34,611 nucleotides of DNA. It comes from Desulfobacula sp. (GTDB lineage Bacteria; Desulfobacterota; Desulfobacteria; Desulfobacterales; Desulfobacteraceae). Under the pieces are notes generated by a model that ran no database searches, was not told the origin of the DNA, and worked only from the letters and a program-made list of their open reading frames with translations. A program made the translations under genes and the position numbers. Numbering within the stretch: position 1 is the first letter of the stretch; every line of letters starts with the position of its first letter. Shown here one piece after another: positions 7,936 to 16,172 of this stretch. The stretch covers positions 1-34,611 of the forward strand of contig JANQML010000205.1 of assembly GCA_028280105.1 (NCBI GenBank), in the 5' to 3' direction.

Positions 7936-8189
7936 TGGTCCCCAAAAACTGGACAATGTGTTAAGCTCTAATTTGATATTTAAAATGGAGAACAACATGG
8001 GAAAAAAATGAAAAAAGGTACAGTCCGGAATTCAAGGCGAAAGTCACACCCGCTGCAATTAAAAATGAAAAAACACTGTCGGAGCTATCAGCCAGATTTG
8101 GCGTACACCCGACCATGATAAACAGACGGAAACGGTCACTGTTGAGTGGTGCGGCCGATGTTTTTGACAAAAACCGGAACAGTCAATGA
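7936..8189 (+). mobile_element. decayed left end of an IS3-family insertion sequence with orfA remnant
   Basis: TGGTCCCCAAAAACTGGACA at 7936-7955 resembles an IS3-family left inverted repeat. The orfA remnant follows: an ATG at 8008, then, after a one-base deletion in the A-run, a frame reading YSPEFKAKVTPAAIKN, then TLSELSARFGVHPTMINRRK (the OrfA helix-turn-helix) and ending at a TGA at 8187. The frameshift and the loss of orfB and of the right end show that the element is dead. Its right side abuts the last codon of the phosphatase gene, so a deletion joined the two. Confidence 0.75.
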
Positions 8190-9992
8190 TCATCCATTAT
8201 ATTTTGCAACCACTATGGACAAATCATCCTCCAAGCTGCCCTTAATAAAATTTTCCACAGATGAAAAAAGCAATGTTTTAATCTCTTCCGATGAACGTAT
8301 GGCATTCTCCCTGAGAATCTTTTTCACCCCCTCTTTTCCAAACATTTGACCGGTTTCATTTTTTGCTTCCCATAATCCGTCTGTGGCCAGCAACAAGACG
8401 GTGCCCGGGATCAGCGTATTGAATTCATAATGATCATAACGGTAAAGGGGATCAAACCCAAGGGCGATCCCCTTTCCTTTTAATTCAAAAAAATCATCTT
8501 CAACCGGATTATACCCTAAAACCGGATCATGCCCGGCCCGTGACCAATAGACGGCGTTTCGTTCAGGATCGAATATCAGATACAGCATTGTGACAAAATT
8601 ACCTGTTTCCAGCGTATGCTGGCAAAGATAATGGTTCAGGGATGTCAGTGTCTCCGACGGATTATCAAATAACTCCGACTGGCATTTCAGCAGGGCGCGG
8701 GTGGCCGTCATCATCAATGCGGCTGAAATGCCGTGCCCCGACACATCGGCAATGACCAGCCCCCATAACCGGTCATTTGAACGGACGGGGTGGATATAAT
8801 CGTAATAGTCCCCGCCGGTTCGATCACAATACCGGCTCATACCGGACACATCAAATCCGGGGATTACCGGGTCGTTGCCCGGCAGAAGCTGCCGCTGAGT
8901 TTCATGGGCGACTTCCAGATCGCTGATTACCCTGGCATTGCGGATGGCCAGGTCTGTCAGGTATGTAACCGTCCGGGCGCTATTGGCAAGCGTTTCAATC
9001 AGGAAGCGATCGTAATGGTTGACACCGTTCGCCTTGTTATAGGCGATGATGACGGTATCACTTTCATGGTAGTTTAAAAAATTAACAATCGGAAATGCCA
9101 GAAACCGTTTAATTGCGGTGTCAAAGGGGTATTTTTTTTCAAATTGACTTTGCTGCCAATTCTTTTTTTTGTTGGCATAAGACGGTTTACCCGTTTTTTG
9201 AGAAAATAAAGCGGCCACGGGTGAATCCCCTTTAATTATGATTTTTTCGGATCGGATGATCGTTTTATCCGGCGCTTTAAACGCATACCCCGCCAGGTTA
9301 TTTTCCGGATTGAACCGGGCAATGAAAACCCCCTTAAATCCCTCTTGAAAGATCAGTTTTGCCAATCTGTGGTAGACATCATTCTCTCTGATCAGATCAT
9401 CGATATGATGAATGACATCCTGGTTGAACCGCCGGATGGCGGACAGGCTCAAATCCAGCCGTTTCCGTTCGGTCACATCCACAAGCCAGATAAATATATG
9501 GTTTTTATTTTCAGAGAATGTAAGCTGTATCCGGTACCATAAATCAAACACCTCTGAAAAGTACTCAAACGAATGGATGTCTCTTCTATCGCCGGTCAAA
9601 GCGTGTTTCAGAATATGTCCGGCATTTTTTTCACCGAAAATATCATCAAGACGCTTTATGTTTTTGTGCTCAAACATTTTTTTTGTCCGGCCCATGGAAA
9701 TGATTATCCTGCCGGAATGATCAATAATAAAGGTTGGATCTTTTCTCATAATCGGCATTTGAGACAGCAGATGTTCCTTCCGGTTTACCCATTTCTCATA
9801 TGAAATATAACCGGCTGAAAAGATAAATATAAATGCACCTAAAAAAACGGATGAGAACAGATCTTTAAACAGAACCGACCACAAAACAAAGGCAAGTGCC
9901 GAAAAGACATACACGTGGGTGTTTTTTATCCCGTCAATGAACAACCGGATAAAATCAGTGAACGATTCGCCTGTCTTTGCAGGAGGACTCAT
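8190..9992 (-). CDS. SpoIIE-type (PPM) phosphatase with membrane anchor, PAS and GAF-like domains
   Basis: From the chosen start this is a 600-residue protein. Two hydrophobic helices lie at about 27-46 and 48-64. A PAS-like region follows at 85-175 (DPTFIIDHSGRII, ending in VDVTERKRL), then a GAF-like region at about 195-350, and a C-terminal PPM/SpoIIE phosphatase domain at 355-598. Metal-binding motifs are visible: GGDYYDY with D395, ADVSGHG with D416, ATDG with D538, and EDD near 588-590. This RsbU-like layout usually dephosphorylates an anti-sigma-factor antagonist, but no such partner is in the window. ATG at 9992 was preferred over the GTG nine bases upstream because AAGAAGG lies 8 bases before it. 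The LysR gene ends about 70 bases upstream on the same strand. Confidence 0.88.
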   Translation of the reverse strand: MSPPAKTGESFTDFIRLFIDGIKNTHVYVFSALAFVLWSVLFKDLFSSVFLGAFIFIFSAGYISYEKWVNRKEHLLSQMPIMRKDPTFIIDHSGRIIISMGRTKKMFEHKNIKRLDDIFGEKNAGHILKHALTGDRRDIHSFEYFSEVFDLWYRIQLTFSENKNHIFIWLVDVTERKRLDLSLSAIRRFNQDVIHHIDDLIRENDVYHRLAKLIFQEGFKGVFIARFNPENNLAGYAFKAPDKTIIRSEKIIIKGDSPVAALFSQKTGKPSYANKKKNWQQSQFEKKYPFDTAIKRFLAFPIVNFLNYHESDTVIIAYNKANGVNHYDRFLIETLANSARTVTYLTDLAIRNARVISDLEVAHETQRQLLPGNDPVIPGFDVSGMSRYCDRTGGDYYDYIHPVRSNDRLWGLVIADVSGHGISAALMMTATRALLKCQSELFDNPSETLTSLNHYLCQHTLETGNFVTMLYLIFDPERNAVYWSRAGHDPVLGYNPVEDDFFELKGKGIALGFDPLYRYDHYEFNTLIPGTVLLLATDGLWEAKNETGQMFGKEGVKKILRENAIRSSEEIKTLLFSSVENFIKGSLEDDLSIVVAKYNG

Positions 9993-10061
9993 AAACAGCA
10001 CCTTCTTTTTTTGTGTTTCCGCCCGGTTGACGGTTGCGTCACTACCTTCGTTTTCAACCCG

Positions 10062-10943
10062 TCACCCGGCAATACGGGGATGTGCTGATATATAAGGGAT
10101 CGAACGGAATTCATCAATAATGTATTGAAACAGATGGTTCAGGGTCCCGTCTTCCGGACTGTCCGCCTGATAGAGGCAGACTTTGGCGGACGGCAGACCC
10201 GGCAGCACCCCTTGGGATAAGATACGAAAACCGGATACCGGTGTACTGGCCCCCACCGGCGCCACGGCAAACCCGGATTTAACAGCGGCCAGAACCCCTG
10301 AAATACTTGGGCTGGCATAGGCAACCCGATACGTTATGCCGTGTTTATCCAGGGCTTGAACCGCCCACCGGCGGTATATGCAGCCTGGATGAAAAACAGC
10401 CAGCGGCATGGGGGAGCGTTTTTCAGGTTCGGCATCTTTGGGCCCGATCCAGATCACCGGCTCTTCACGCAGAAATTTTCCGCCGGGTTCTATGTCCCGG
10501 GTATTCCGCAAACAGAGATCAAGCATACCGGATTGCAGCATTTTCAACAGCTCGTTCGACAAATCGCAATAGAGTTCCATCTGGACAAAGGGATATTTTT
10601 CAGCAACCCGGTTTAATATTCCCGGCAGGTGCAGTGCGGCATAGTCTTCCGGTGCCCCCAGCCTGATCCGGCCTTTAATGCCGGGAGCCGTCAATGCAGC
10701 CAGGGCCTCATTGTGCAATTTCAACATACGGTCCGCATATGTTAAAAGCGACTCTCCTTCCCGGGTCAGCGCCACACCGCGGGCCATCCGTTTGAACAGT
10801 TTTTTCCCTAAGCTGGCTTCCAGCTTCCTGATCTGTATACTAACGGCGGATTGGGTCCGGTTCACCTTTTCAGCGGCCCGGGTAAAACTCAGTGTTTGGG
10901 CGGCAGCCGTAAACGTGCGGAGTATATCAGGGGTTAAATCCAT
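10062..10943 (-). CDS. LysR-family transcriptional regulator
   Basis: This 293-residue protein has the LysR winged helix-turn-helix at 1-62 (ILRTFTAAAQTLSFTRAAEKV, then QSAVSIQIRKLE) and a periplasmic-binding-protein-like effector domain from about 90 to 290. Its start faces the QueG-like iron-sulfur gene across about 170 bases. A dyad with the geometry of a LysR-family site lies in that gap. LysR regulators usually control the divergent neighbour, so the iron-sulfur protein is the best target candidate. The effector cannot be predicted. The next gene on the same strand is the SpoIIE-type phosphatase, about 70 bases downstream, which could be co-transcribed. Confidence 0.9.
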   Translation of the reverse strand: MDLTPDILRTFTAAAQTLSFTRAAEKVNRTQSAVSIQIRKLEASLGKKLFKRMARGVALTREGESLLTYADRMLKLHNEALAALTAPGIKGRIRLGAPEDYAALHLPGILNRVAEKYPFVQMELYCDLSNELLKMLQSGMLDLCLRNTRDIEPGGKFLREEPVIWIGPKDAEPEKRSPMPLAVFHPGCIYRRWAVQALDKHGITYRVAYASPSISGVLAAVKSGFAVAPVGASTPVSGFRILSQGVLPGLPSAKVCLYQADSPEDGTLNHLFQYIIDEFRSIPYISAHPRIAG

Positions 10944-10976
10944 ATCATCTTATCCATATTTTACCCATATTCTATT

Positions 10977-10993
10977 CATAAACAATATTTATG
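10977..10993. promoter_or_regulatory. dyad in the LysR divergent intergenic region, candidate operator
   Basis: CATAAA-N5-TTTATG is a perfect 6+6 inverted repeat, 34 bases upstream of the LysR-family start and between the divergent genes. Its size and AT-rich arms fit the T-N11-A type of site bound by LysR proteins. Binding is inferred. Confidence 0.45.
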
Positions 10994-11111
10994 CCTGGCA
11001 TAATAACTATTTATTTGAAAAATGTCAAAAAAAGGATCATGATAAAAATCCGTACAAAAATGACAGGCCAAAGCACCTTTTTCACACGTATTACTTTTGA
11101 AAGGAAAGCCA

Positions 11112-11891
11112 ATGAAGAATTCACAGGATTTTCAATCATACACCCGGGAGCTTAAGGAAAAGATACGGGAATGGGGGGGTGACCGGGTCGGTATCGCTTC
11201 CCTAGAACCGCTGAAAGCGTTACCCGTGGATCCTTTGGATCTTCTTGAACCGTTTACAACCGCCGTATCAATTGCCATCCGCCTCCCCTGGGCGACATTC
11301 GGTGACATTAAAGACCGGCCGACACTGATCTACGATGAAGTCTACCAAACGGCAAACAGCCTCCTCAATACACTGGCATTTAAAACAGCCTGTTATCTTG
11401 AAGATGACGGATACTACAGCATACCCATTCCGGCGTCACAGATGACGGATGAAAAAAACTGGTACGGGGCGATCAGCCATAAAGCGGTGGCCAGGATGGC
11501 CGGCCTTGGCTGGCAGGGAAAGAATCTGCTTCTTGTCACCCCGGAATACGGTTCGTCTGTGCGCCTGATCACCATCCTCACCAGCGCGCCTTTAACCGTT
11601 GACACCCCTGTTGAAAACCGGTGCGGAAAATGCACCCGGTGCCAGGGAGCCTGCCCGGCAGGCGCCATCAAGGGAGTGAATACCAAAAGCAACTACCGCA
11701 ACCGGAATGAGGCACTCTTTTTGGACAAATGTGTGGCCCAGCTAAAAAAACATTCCCAGATGCTTGAAGCCTATCCGCTGACAGACAAAACCAAGGTGAG
11801 CGAACCCACCTATCATAAACTAATCTGCGGCCTCTGTATTAAAGCCTGCCCTTTCGGAAAAAAACCAAAAACCGGCCTCACCCGAAACTGA
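11112..11891 (+). CDS. QueG-like double 4Fe-4S cluster protein
   Basis: This protein of about 259 residues ends in two ferredoxin-type clusters. The first is CGKCTRCQGACPAGAI near 171-186, and an extra Cys lies in DKCVAQLKKHS. The second is CGLCIKACPFGKK near 239-251. The arrangement is that of the C-terminal half of epoxyqueuosine reductase QueG and related reductive-dehalogenase-like proteins. The segment GLGWQGKNLLLVTPEYGSSVRL is also typical of the QueG group. It is over 100 residues shorter than QueG and lacks the HEAT-repeat tail, so a tRNA role is doubtful. It may instead be one of the uncharacterised COG1600-type reductases. ATG at 11112 was chosen over a TTG 15 bases upstream because AAAGGA lies 6 bases before it. 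It is divergent from the LysR regulator. Confidence 0.75.
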   Translation: MKNSQDFQSYTRELKEKIREWGGDRVGIASLEPLKALPVDPLDLLEPFTTAVSIAIRLPWATFGDIKDRPTLIYDEVYQTANSLLNTLAFKTACYLEDDGYYSIPIPASQMTDEKNWYGAISHKAVARMAGLGWQGKNLLLVTPEYGSSVRLITILTSAPLTVDTPVENRCGKCTRCQGACPAGAIKGVNTKSNYRNRNEALFLDKCVAQLKKHSQMLEAYPLTDKTKVSEPTYHKLICGLCIKACPFGKKPKTGLTRN

Positions 11892-12248
11892 ACCCAAGGT
11901 TCTGCGAAATGCCCGGGTGAATGGTTCGATGATATCAATCGGCCTTTTTTTAACGGATCGTTTCCTGCTTCACCTTTTCCCGACGATATCGGGATCCCGG
12001 ACATGGTTTGGATCTTTTCTTTGAGGATAATCTCAACCGTTCAACAACCGAATTGCCAATCTTATGATAGTCAATTATTCCTATTGCCATAATTTAATAT
12101 GGATAATAGAATGTTAATATCAGAACCTTGAAAGACTATATATCAATTTTAATATAATTTATAAAAGGATTGTATTTCAAAAATGATGTATACACCAAAT
12201 TTTCTCCCAACCTCAATCTACAAGGATTTTCTCTGCTAAGCTTCCATT
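11892..12248. other. 357-base intergenic region, change to AT-rich DNA
   Basis: Apart from the terminator near its start, no gene, RNA or clear repeat is seen here. The first 150 bases have the composition of the upstream genes. From about 12040 the sequence turns AT-rich and stays so through the HNH gene, which suggests the left boundary of an acquired islet. No integrase or tRNA marks the boundary. Confidence 0.5.
11923..11951 (+). terminator. probable rho-independent terminator of the QueG-like gene
   Basis: A short stem (CGAT pairing with ATCG around GATATCA, extended by wobble pairs) at 11923-11944 is followed directly by seven T at 11945-11951. It lies 32 bases after the QueG-like stop codon. 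Confidence 0.5.
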
Positions 12249-12950
12249 ATGAAAGCACCTATATTTGAAAACGTAAAAAAGAAATATCGTGCATTAGAAG
12301 AGCCTCATAAAAAAATTATTAATGACCTTGACAATGAAAGAAAAGATATATGGGAAAATTCAATAGAATATTTGATACTTTCAAAATTTGATATTCTCCC
12401 GACTATTGGTATCAAAGATTATTTTACCCTTGTTACAATAGCTTTATTTTTTGTAGCATTTGATCTTAACCTCATTGGACTAATATTGTTTGGGGTTATA
12501 ACGATATATGTTTTGCTACTTATTGTGGTTCATTTTTTGAAAACCCCTTTAAAAAATCAAGTTATAAGACGAAATGAACCGCAGTTACTACCATATATTC
12601 AAAAAGCTGATAGATCTAAAAACTCATTAGAAAAAATCAATCAAGATTATACGGCTGCCTGGGAAGGGGCATGCGAAACTTATGAAAGTTATCCTCCGGA
12701 TTGGAATGATCGTCGTGAGCAGGTTTTATTCAGAGATGGCTACAAATGCACGAAATGTGGTTACCCAGATGGTTTCAAAAGAAAATCTCGCGATTTGCAT
12801 GTCCATCACATAGTTCCTTTATACAAAGGTGGATCAAACTCGTTAAAAAATCTTACAACTCTTTGCCACATTTGCCATAGAAATATTGATAAAAAACATT
12901 CACGAATACGGAAAATATCAAAAAAGAAACATTATAAAAAATATAGTTAG
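12249..12950 (+). CDS. membrane-anchored HNH endonuclease-like protein
   Basis: This 233-residue protein is encoded by DNA much richer in A+T than its neighbours. It has a charged N-terminal region and two adjacent hydrophobic helices (about 56-75 and 77-97). A linker and a C-terminal HNH domain (about 150-215) follow. In the HNH domain, two CxxC pairs (CTKC near 167-170, CHIC near 206-209) frame the catalytic-type HVHHIVPLYKGGSNSL segment with His186/His187. This is the McrA-like HNH fold with a structural zinc. Membrane anchoring of an HNH nuclease is unusual for restriction enzymes and could mean a defence role at the membrane. Its family is not recognised beyond the HNH domain. A yefM/yoeB-type pair follows 60 bases downstream. 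No strong ribosome binding site is seen. Confidence 0.75.
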   Translation: MKAPIFENVKKKYRALEEPHKKIINDLDNERKDIWENSIEYLILSKFDILPTIGIKDYFTLVTIALFFVAFDLNLIGLILFGVITIYVLLLIVVHFLKTPLKNQVIRRNEPQLLPYIQKADRSKNSLEKINQDYTAAWEGACETYESYPPDWNDRREQVLFRDGYKCTKCGYPDGFKRKSRDLHVHHIVPLYKGGSNSLKNLTTLCHICHRNIDKKHSRIRKISKKKHYKKYS

Positions 12951-13012
12951 GAATCGCAAACAATTAGATAGCATAATTTTAAATTTATTCAAACTATACT
13001 TAAAGGTGCGAC

Positions 13013-13255
13013 ATGACTACATTAACCGTAACAGAAGCAAGAAAAAAATTATACCGGCTAATTGATGAAACGGCACTAACACATGAGCCGATCACAATTA
13101 CCGGCAAGAGAGGCAATGCCATTCTTATTTCCGAAAGCGACTGGAGAGCAATCCAGGAAACGATGTTTTTAGTTAATATACCCGGAATGAGAGACTCCAT
13201 CATCAAAGGTCTAAAAACGCCAATTGACGATTGCTCTGAGGACCTTGACTGGTGA
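13013..13255 (+). CDS. YefM/Phd-family antitoxin
   Basis: This 80-residue protein has the Phd/YefM N-terminal DNA-binding fold: the start TLTVTEARKKLYRLIDETA, then EPITITGKRGNAILISESDW, which is the family signature. The disordered, acidic C-terminal tail (TPIDDCSEDLDW) would wrap around and neutralise the toxin. The gene overlaps the toxin start by four bases (GTGA), the usual order for yefM-yoeB operons. AAAGGTG lies 4 bases before the ATG, and TATACT at 12995-13000 is a possible -10 element. The protein is expected to repress its own promoter together with the toxin. Confidence 0.88.
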   Translation: MTTLTVTEARKKLYRLIDETALTHEPITITGKRGNAILISESDWRAIQETMFLVNIPGMRDSIIKGLKTPIDDCSEDLDW

Positions 13256-13515
13256 CTTGGCGTATTGTCTTTACAAAACATGCCCAAAAAGATGCAAAAA
13301 AGTTAGCCTCTTCCGGCCTTAAAAAGAGAGCGTCTAAGTTACTTGAGACACTTAAAGAAAATCCGTTTCAATCGTCACCTCCATACGAAAAGCTCATCGG
13401 TGACCTGTCAGGCGCATATTCTCGTAGAATAAACATTCAGCATCGTTTAGTCTATCAGGTGCTTACTGAAGAAAAAGTTGTTAAAGTTCTCCGAATGTGG
13501 AGCCAGTACGAATAA
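13252..13515 (+). CDS. YoeB/Txe-family toxin with a Gln in place of the catalytic His
   Basis: This 87-residue protein starts at GTG and overlaps the antitoxin stop. YoeB toxins are ribosome-dependent mRNA interferases. The fold signature YSRRINIQHRLVYQV is intact. Glu46 (PPYEKL) and Arg65 (QHRLVY) fall at the positions of the E. coli catalytic residues. The C-terminus, usually HY or HYE, reads SQYE: Gln85 stands where His (E. coli His83) is expected, and Tyr86 is kept. A single base change (CAC or CAT to CAG) would do this. The toxin may be weakened, or the pair may be decaying or acting mainly as a regulator. The family call is firm; the activity is uncertain. Confidence 0.88.
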   Translation: MTWRIVFTKHAQKDAKKLASSGLKKRASKLLETLKENPFQSSPPYEKLIGDLSGAYSRRINIQHRLVYQVLTEEKVVKVLRMWSQYE

Positions 13516-13869
13516 TCCAGATCACCGTTGTAACGATGAGACCTGCATAAAAATCGTTATCTAACAAAAGACCTGATCTGTCCGAACACCGACCCCGGTT
13601 CCTGCGGCGGGCCGAATCCTGGAACGCTTTGGCGGCAAGGGGTTCCCGAGTGATTGATAAAAGAAAATTATAATTCGCCCCAACTCTCAGTGAGCAGGAA
13701 GGCCGCCCTTTGAAAATAATCGGCTTATCAGACAAATTTAAACTAGTGATCGGCTAGTATTGATAATGGCTTGAGCAGAACTGTAATCATCTGTATAGTA
13801 TAAAGATAAAGTTTTACAGTTATACATCATCTTTATCACTTCTATTAACTTCTATTACAGGAGGGATGA
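13516..13869. other. 354-base leader region upstream of the chemoreceptor operon
   Basis: No convincing gene is seen. GGCGGC near 13630 and GCCGCC near 13703 could pair as a long-range stem. The c-di-GMP riboswitch cores (GGGACGCAAAGCC-type) were looked for and are absent. The last 60 bases are AT-rich with TATAGT and TATAAAG-like elements around 13795-13805, which could hold the promoter of the operon. Confidence 0.4.
13838..13857 (+). repeat. 10-base tandem duplication before the chemoreceptor gene
   Basis: ACTTCTATTA is repeated twice without a gap, immediately before the AGGAGG ribosome binding site (13859-13864). It may be a slipped-strand variable tract that alters the leader. Confidence 0.6.
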
Positions 13870-15021
13870 ATGAATCAGGTCCGTATTATCCGCACCACCG
13901 TTTCCGCCGTGGTGGAAACAATCATCATTTTGCTAATCATTGTTTTTATCGCCGAAAAGAGCATGATCCTGTCCGGGGGGTGTATTTTGGCCGTTCTTCT
14001 GATTTCCCGGCACTGGGTTGTGACGACAAAACCAAAGCCGGCAACCCGTTCAGCAGGGAGGTGGGATAATATTGCCGGCAATATCGACAAAGTCTTTGAG
14101 TTTTTCGTCGTTTCAACCAAAGAACTTACCGCATCCGTTGAAATGATATCGTCCAACATGAAAGACCAGGCCAATGTCAATGAAATCAGTTCTTCCGCCG
14201 TTACTGAAATGATTGCAAGTGTGGCGTCCATTTCACGCAGGATGGAAGAACAATCTGAAATAATAGGTAATTTTTCAAATACATCCAAACACCTGGCCAC
14301 CTCCATCGCCGAGGTGGATACGGTTTCAAAGGAGACGGCGGAAGCTGCCGAAATCCTTTCCTCTGAGGCAGAGAAGGGCGGGGAAAGCATCCGGATCGCC
14401 GTGGACTCGATCAACTCCGTCCAGGGCTCAACCGGACAGATCAACAAGGCAGTGTCAACGATCTCTGAAATTGCCGAACAGACCAAACTGCTGGCGTTGA
14501 ATGCCACCATCGAAGCCGCCCGTGCCGGTGAAGCCGGTAAAGGCTTTGTGGTTGTGGCGGATGAAGTAAAGGCGCTTGCCAATATCAGTTCGAAAAACGT
14601 GAAGGAGATCAGCGACCTGTTTGCCAAAATCGTTAATGACATTCAATATGCAACAACCTCCATCAACGAGGCGGGTGACGGGTTTGACGTGTTAAAAACA
14701 AATGCGTTAAAGACCCGGGACAGCACCAGAACCATTGCAAAGGCAATGACCGACCAGGCAGCATCTGCCGAAGAGTTCAGCGTGTCAACGGAAAGTCTTG
14801 TCACAATTACCGGTGACCTGCAGCAAAATATCGCTGAACAGGCCACAGCAAACGATGAAATCCAGAACGCCATAACGGAAATGCTGACCATTTCCGAAAA
14901 TGTAAAACAGGCGGTTCAAATCCTGACCGACAAAAAGTATCGAATGATAGATGCCGAAAACAGACTGGGCAAGGTGAATGTCAGGTTGAGCCGGGTCCTC
15001 AGTAACCTTGAGACGGTTTAA
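13870..15021 (+). CDS. methyl-accepting chemotaxis protein without a sensor domain
   Basis: This 383-residue chemoreceptor has two hydrophobic segments back to back (about 11-28 and 31-46), so it has no periplasmic ligand domain. A long coiled coil follows. The conserved CheA/CheW-binding hairpin tip lies at about 200-237 ([20 protein letters not shown], then [15 protein letters not shown]). No PAS, GAF or HAMP domain is seen, so the signal must come from the membrane segments or from a partner. Two V4R-like proteins follow at once (13 bases, then 1 base apart) and are good partner candidates. AGGAGG lies 5 bases before the ATG at 13870; an out-of-frame ATG at 13866 is ignored. Confidence 0.88.
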   Translation: MNQVRIIRTTVSAVVETIIILLIIVFIAEKSMILSGGCILAVLLISRHWVVTTKPKPATRSAGRWDNIAGNIDKVFEFFVVSTKELTASVEMISSNMKDQANVNEISSSAVTEMIASVASISRRMEEQSEIIGNFSNTSKHLATSIAEVDTVSKETAEAAEILSSEAEKGGESIRIAVDSINSVQGSTGQINKAVSTISEIAEQTKLLALNATIEAARAGEAGKGFVVVADEVKALANISSKNVKEISDLFAKIVNDIQYATTSINEAGDGFDVLKTNALKTRDSTRTIAKAMTDQAASAEEFSVSTESLVTITGDLQQNIAEQATANDEIQNAITEMLTISENVKQAVQILTDKKYRMIDAENRLGKVNVRLSRVLSNLETV

Positions 15022-15034
15022 CAGGAGAGATGAG

Positions 15035-15562
15035 ATGAGTATTGAATGCGAATTTAACCAGGAGTTTGATCCCAATCATATGTTCCAGTATGTGAACAAC
15101 GAGATATCGGTGATGCACTGTCATCATTATGCATCCCTGTTTACCAAGCTGGCCATTGATATGGAACGGATCGGCGGTCCCGATCTGCTGAAGGATGCCA
15201 TGGAAGAGTCGTCCTTTTTGACTTTGAAACGGCTTTTTTTGACCCAGAAAGTGACGTCTAAAGCGGAAAAGACGGCATTGGCCGAGCAGTATTTTGGATT
15301 ATCCGGACTGGGGCGGCTGGAACTGTCCGTGGATTCGGACGGCGGCAGCGCAACCATGATCCACTCCCACGTTGATGAAGGCTGGATTAAAAAATGGAAA
15401 AAGGAATCCCGGCCGGTTAATTTTATCGGACAGGGGTATCTTGCGGCTGCGTTTTCCATCATTAACGGCAGACCCATTGGAAGTTACACCATTGATGAAA
15501 CCCAAAGTATTGTCACCGGCGCAGACACCAGCCGGTTCCTGATTACACAGAAGGGAGGATAA
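15035..15562 (+). CDS. V4R-like small-molecule-binding protein (first of two)
   Basis: This 175-residue soluble protein ends in a block (about 133-172) like the V4R (4-vinyl reductase) domain, with GYLAAAFSIINGRPIGSYTI followed by DETQSIVTGADTSRFLIT. V4R proteins of the BchJ and XylR-N type bind small hydrophobic or tetrapyrrole ligands and often act as sensors. In many members this block holds two Cys (E-x-x-C and D-x-x-C); both are Ser here. A His/Cys cluster, HCHHYA, lies at 28-33. The ATG at 15035 has AGGAGA 8 bases upstream and was preferred over a TTG 27 bases earlier. It lies between the chemoreceptor and a second V4R-like gene, so a cytoplasmic sensing role for the receptor is plausible. 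Confidence 0.6.
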   Translation: MSIECEFNQEFDPNHMFQYVNNEISVMHCHHYASLFTKLAIDMERIGGPDLLKDAMEESSFLTLKRLFLTQKVTSKAEKTALAEQYFGLSGLGRLELSVDSDGGSATMIHSHVDEGWIKKWKKESRPVNFIGQGYLAAAFSIINGRPIGSYTIDETQSIVTGADTSRFLITQKGG

Positions 15563-15563
15563 C

Positions 15564-16157
15564 ATGGCCATTGACAGAGAAAAGGCAATCAACGATCTTT
15601 CGCAGATAAAAGTCAAGGGAAACGAGGAGGGATTGATACCTGCATTTGGTGTGCTCGTACAATTTCTGCCGGCAAATTTCTGGAACACTTTTACGGAAAA
15701 AATGCTGGATGCGGCAGGGGATAAACATCAGGCATCCGTTGAAACCGGGCTTGAACAGGCGGCTGCCGAATGCGGTTACCACACCGGATGGGGAATCATT
15801 AATTCGGATGAGTTTAATGCCATCGTCGGTCCGATGATCGAAAAGATGCCTGAAGATGTCCTCCACGGCGCGTATGCGGTTTTATCCGCCTGGGGGTGGG
15901 CCAAATGCGAGATTATCGAATTGATTCCCGGAGAGCGAAAAGTCGTCCGGGCTTATGAGTATTATGAGTCAAAAATAACCGAAACCTTTTCGATAAAAAA
16001 ACCGTGCGCCTATATGATTAAAGGAATTACACGGGCGTTCATGGACATCGCTTACGGCGGGGAATACCCCGACAGCTTTGATCATTTTAAAAGTGAACAG
16101 GTCAAAGGGATAGAATTGGGGGACAGCTTTGGGGAATTTGTTGTTACAAGAAAGTAA
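15564..16157 (+). CDS. V4R-like small-molecule-binding protein (second of two)
   Basis: This 197-residue soluble protein starts one base after the previous stop, with GGAGG 5 bases before the ATG. The C-terminal half (about 95-195) has the V4R-like order of strands and helices: GWAKCEIIELIPGERKVVRA, then a helix (YMIKGITRAFMDIAYGGEY) and a final strand (LGDSFGEFVVT). The match is looser than in the first protein. The N-terminal half is helical with no known domain seen. Two unequal V4R-like proteins in tandem suggest a heterodimer that senses one ligand, or a pair in which one binds and one transmits to the chemoreceptor. The ligand is unknown. Confidence 0.5.
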   Translation: MAIDREKAINDLSQIKVKGNEEGLIPAFGVLVQFLPANFWNTFTEKMLDAAGDKHQASVETGLEQAAAECGYHTGWGIINSDEFNAIVGPMIEKMPEDVLHGAYAVLSAWGWAKCEIIELIPGERKVVRAYEYYESKITETFSIKKPCAYMIKGITRAFMDIAYGGEYPDSFDHFKSEQVKGIELGDSFGEFVVTRK

Positions 16158-16172
16158 AACCGGTTGTCCACT

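Noticed and set aside
13516-13869. Possible c-di-GMP riboswitch before the chemoreceptor gene
   Set aside because: The long leader and signalling gene suggested it, but the conserved GGGACGCAAAGCC-type core and receptor loop are not present.
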